Of a stretch of DNA of 23,624 nt, positions 22,321 to 23,624 are shown in pieces. The position numbers and the translations under genes were made by a program. The notes beneath the pieces were generated by a model that saw only the letters and a program-made list of their open reading frames with translations, ran no database searches and had not been told where the DNA came from. The first letter of the stretch is position 1; every line of letters begins with the position of its first letter. This stretch comes from Gemmatimonadota bacterium (GTDB lineage Bacteria > Gemmatimonadota > Gemmatimonadetes > Gemmatimonadales > GWC2-71-9), in the NCBI GenBank assembly GCA_003220975.1, contig QHTX01000098.1:1-23624 (forward strand), in the 5' to 3' direction.

Positions 22321-23343
22321 ATGCCATTCGCCAAGTCGATCAAGATCACGCTCCTCGCCGTGGCCGGGTTCGTTGCCGTGGCCGCCCTCACGTTGCTGCT
22401 GCGCCAGCGCCGATCAGTCGGCGGCGGCATGTCGCACGCCACCGCCTATGATTTCGGCGAGGTGGTGCAGGGGCAGCCGGTGGAGCACGAATTCGCGTGG
22501 CGGAACACCGAGCGCACGGCGCTGGCCGTCGATACGGTGATCACGGCGTACGCGAGCACGCTGCTGGCGGCGGATTCACTCGTGCCGGCGGGGGGGGAGG
22601 GGAAGCTCCGGCTCCGGCTCGACACGCGGCGGCTGCTCGGGTCCGTGAACGAGCTCGTGAAGGTGCGGTACAAGGATCCCGGGCGGCGACCCGCGTGGTT
22701 CCTGATCCGCGGGCGTGTGGTGGCGCCGATCGAGCTCGCGCCTCAGGACCGCGTCTACTTCTTCACGTTCCGGGGGGAGGGGCCCGAGCGCGAGCTGCTG
22801 GTCATCAATCATCAAGACCGGCCCCTGCGGCTCAACGCGGTGCGATCCGACAATCCGCGGTTTCGCGCTCGCAGCGACACCGTCATCGCGGGCAGCCGCT
22901 ACAGGCTCACGATCTCGCTCGATCCCGCGACGCCGGTGGGGCGAGACTCCGCGCGAATCGAGCTTCGCACCGACAGCCCCCAGTATCCGTCGCTCACGAT
23001 CCCGGCACGGGCGTTCGTGGACGACGTGGTGAGCGCGTTTCCGAGTGCCGTCGACTTCGGGCAGATCGCCTTCAACAGCATCGACGAGCAGGTGATCGGA
23101 AAGAAGGTGATTCTGGTGCAGAAGCACCAGGGGAGCGGCTTCAAGGTGTTGGGCGCGACGCTCGACGTGCCCTACATGGACGTCGCCGTCGTAGCGCAGC
23201 CGGTCGGCCAGAGCTTCCTCGTCAACGTCACGATCGTGAAACGACGGGCGCAGCCCGGCGACATTCACGGCACCTTGCGCATCACGACGAACGACCCGGC
23301 CCACCCGGAGTTCGTGCTGCCCGTGTCGGGCAAGATGCTGTGA
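22321..23343 (+). CDS. Membrane-anchored DUF1573-like protein
   Basis: The product is 340 residues with one N-terminal membrane segment (ITLLAVAGFVAVAALTLLL, residues ~9-27). After it come at least two immunoglobulin-like units: YDFGEVVQGQPVEHEFAWRN and SAVDFGQIAFNSIDE are the DFG(x)I/V(x)xG/N starts of DUF1573/ASH-type domains, and a third, shorter one may lie between. These domains are seen in periplasmic or cell-surface proteins, some of which bind pili; no enzymatic motif exists. ATG 22321 is 12 nt past the GspK stop, with a GAGG within the overlap. Being inside a pseudopilin operon suggests it works with the secretion apparatus. The stop overlaps the next gene (GTGA). Confidence 0.78.
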   Translation: MPFAKSIKITLLAVAGFVAVAALTLLLRQRRSVGGGMSHATAYDFGEVVQGQPVEHEFAWRNTERTALAVDTVITAYASTLLAADSLVPAGGEGKLRLRLDTRRLLGSVNELVKVRYKDPGRRPAWFLIRGRVVAPIELAPQDRVYFFTFRGEGPERELLVINHQDRPLRLNAVRSDNPRFRARSDTVIAGSRYRLTISLDPATPVGRDSARIELRTDSPQYPSLTIPARAFVDDVVSAFPSAVDFGQIAFNSIDEQVIGKKVILVQKHQGSGFKVLGATLDVPYMDVAVVAQPVGQSFLVNVTIVKRRAQPGDIHGTLRITTNDPAHPEFVLPVSGKML

Positions 23344-23624
23344 AGCCGGCGGGCGGCTCGATCCCGGCGCGCGAGCAGCTGGCGCTCGCGCTCCTCTCCG
23401 GGATCCTGCTCGCGGCGCCGTTCCTGCGCCCGGCGCTCTCCTGGCTGCACTTCGTCGCCCTCGTCCCGTGGGCGTTGCTGCTGGCCCGACCCGCGGTGCG
23501 CCACGCTTGGCTCTACTTCCTGCCCGGTGCCTACGCCTTCTGGATCATGGTGTGGGGACCGTTCTCGCTGTTCAGCAAGGCGCTGCCGTTCGCCCTCGCG
23601 CTGTTGTTCGTGCCGTTCTCGCTC
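23340..23624 (+). CDS. lnt: Apolipoprotein N-acyltransferase, N-terminal part (cut by window edge)
   Basis: Ninety-five codons are visible from GTG 23340, whose GTGA overlaps the DUF1573-like stop. The product begins with a short basic segment, then an LALALLSGILLAAPF helix, then PALSWLHFVALVPWALLL, then WLYFLPGAYAFWIMVWGPF, which match the first transmembrane helices of Lnt (the LVP(W/L)xLL phrase is typical). Lnt adds the third acyl chain to lipoproteins in the inner membrane. The catalytic nitrilase-like domain is outside the window, so this is a family-level call only. It fits the many lipoproteins encoded nearby. Confidence 0.62.
   Translation, partial: MKPAGGSIPAREQLALALLSGILLAAPFLRPALSWLHFVALVPWALLLARPAVRHAWLYFLPGAYAFWIMVWGPFSLFSKALPFALALLFVPFSL

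Noticed and set aside
1..23624. tRNA, rRNA, CRISPR, insertion sequence or prophage
   Set aside because: No tRNA cloverleaf, direct-repeat array, transposase or integrase sequence was seen. Intergenic gaps are all under 270 nt.

Overview
The window is about 23.6 kb of very GC-rich bacterial DNA. Coding density is high, GTG starts are frequent, and many start/stop overlaps are of the ATGA or GTGA kind. No rRNA, tRNA, CRISPR array, insertion sequence or phage gene is visible. The family mix (secreted lipoproteins with short Cys lipoboxes, an S9 peptidase paired with a DUF2380 protein, a subtilase with Fn3 and PKD modules, several DinB-fold proteins, a didermic type II secretion set and Lnt) suggests a soil-type Gram-negative lineage such as Gemmatimonadota or Acidobacteriota. 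That placement is inference; no marker gene fixes it.

Layout. 1-5.3 kb: a hypothetical protein open at the left edge, a ClbS/DinB-like protein (-), a cupin (+), a Rieske oxygenase alpha subunit (-), a secreted lipoprotein (+) and an MFS carboxylate-type transporter (-). The last two converge on a bidirectional hairpin whose loop holds the transporter stop codon. 5.4-8.0 kb (+): a DUF2380 protein translationally coupled to a secreted S9 prolyl-oligopeptidase-family enzyme. 8.0-13.6 kb (-): one same-strand run. Read 5' to 3' it is ArsR-type regulator, AHSA1/SRPBCC protein, DinB protein, hairpin, Ada, a small ORF, a GMC oxidoreductase and a flavin monooxygenase-like protein. The GMC gene carries an internal frameshift, and the small ORF before it runs out of frame into it without its own stop. 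The ArsR gene has an unusually clear promoter, with an inverted repeat over its start codon and an apparently leaderless transcript.

13.6-19.9 kb (mainly +): a Rid-family protein lacking the catalytic arginine, a secreted six-Asp-box (BNR) protein, a small lipoprotein (-), an internally duplicated DUF4382-like lipoprotein behind a CRP/FNR-like palindrome, and a lipid-anchored subtilase with I9 propeptide, two Fn3 modules and a PKD module. Strong GC-rich hairpins close the last two transcripts.

20.0-23.6 kb (+): a tight operon of four minor pseudopilins in canonical gspH-I-J-K order, then a membrane-anchored DUF1573-like protein and the start of an apolipoprotein N-acyltransferase (cut by the right edge). 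Four of the five junctions are probable GTGA overlaps or direct couplings. The window therefore combines envelope export and lipoprotein functions with a small-molecule and alkylation-damage response cluster. I did not find a clearly new defence or mobile system. The points most worth checking are the broken GMC locus, the leaderless ArsR promoter, the arginine-less Rid protein and the DUF1573/Lnt extension of the pseudopilin operon.
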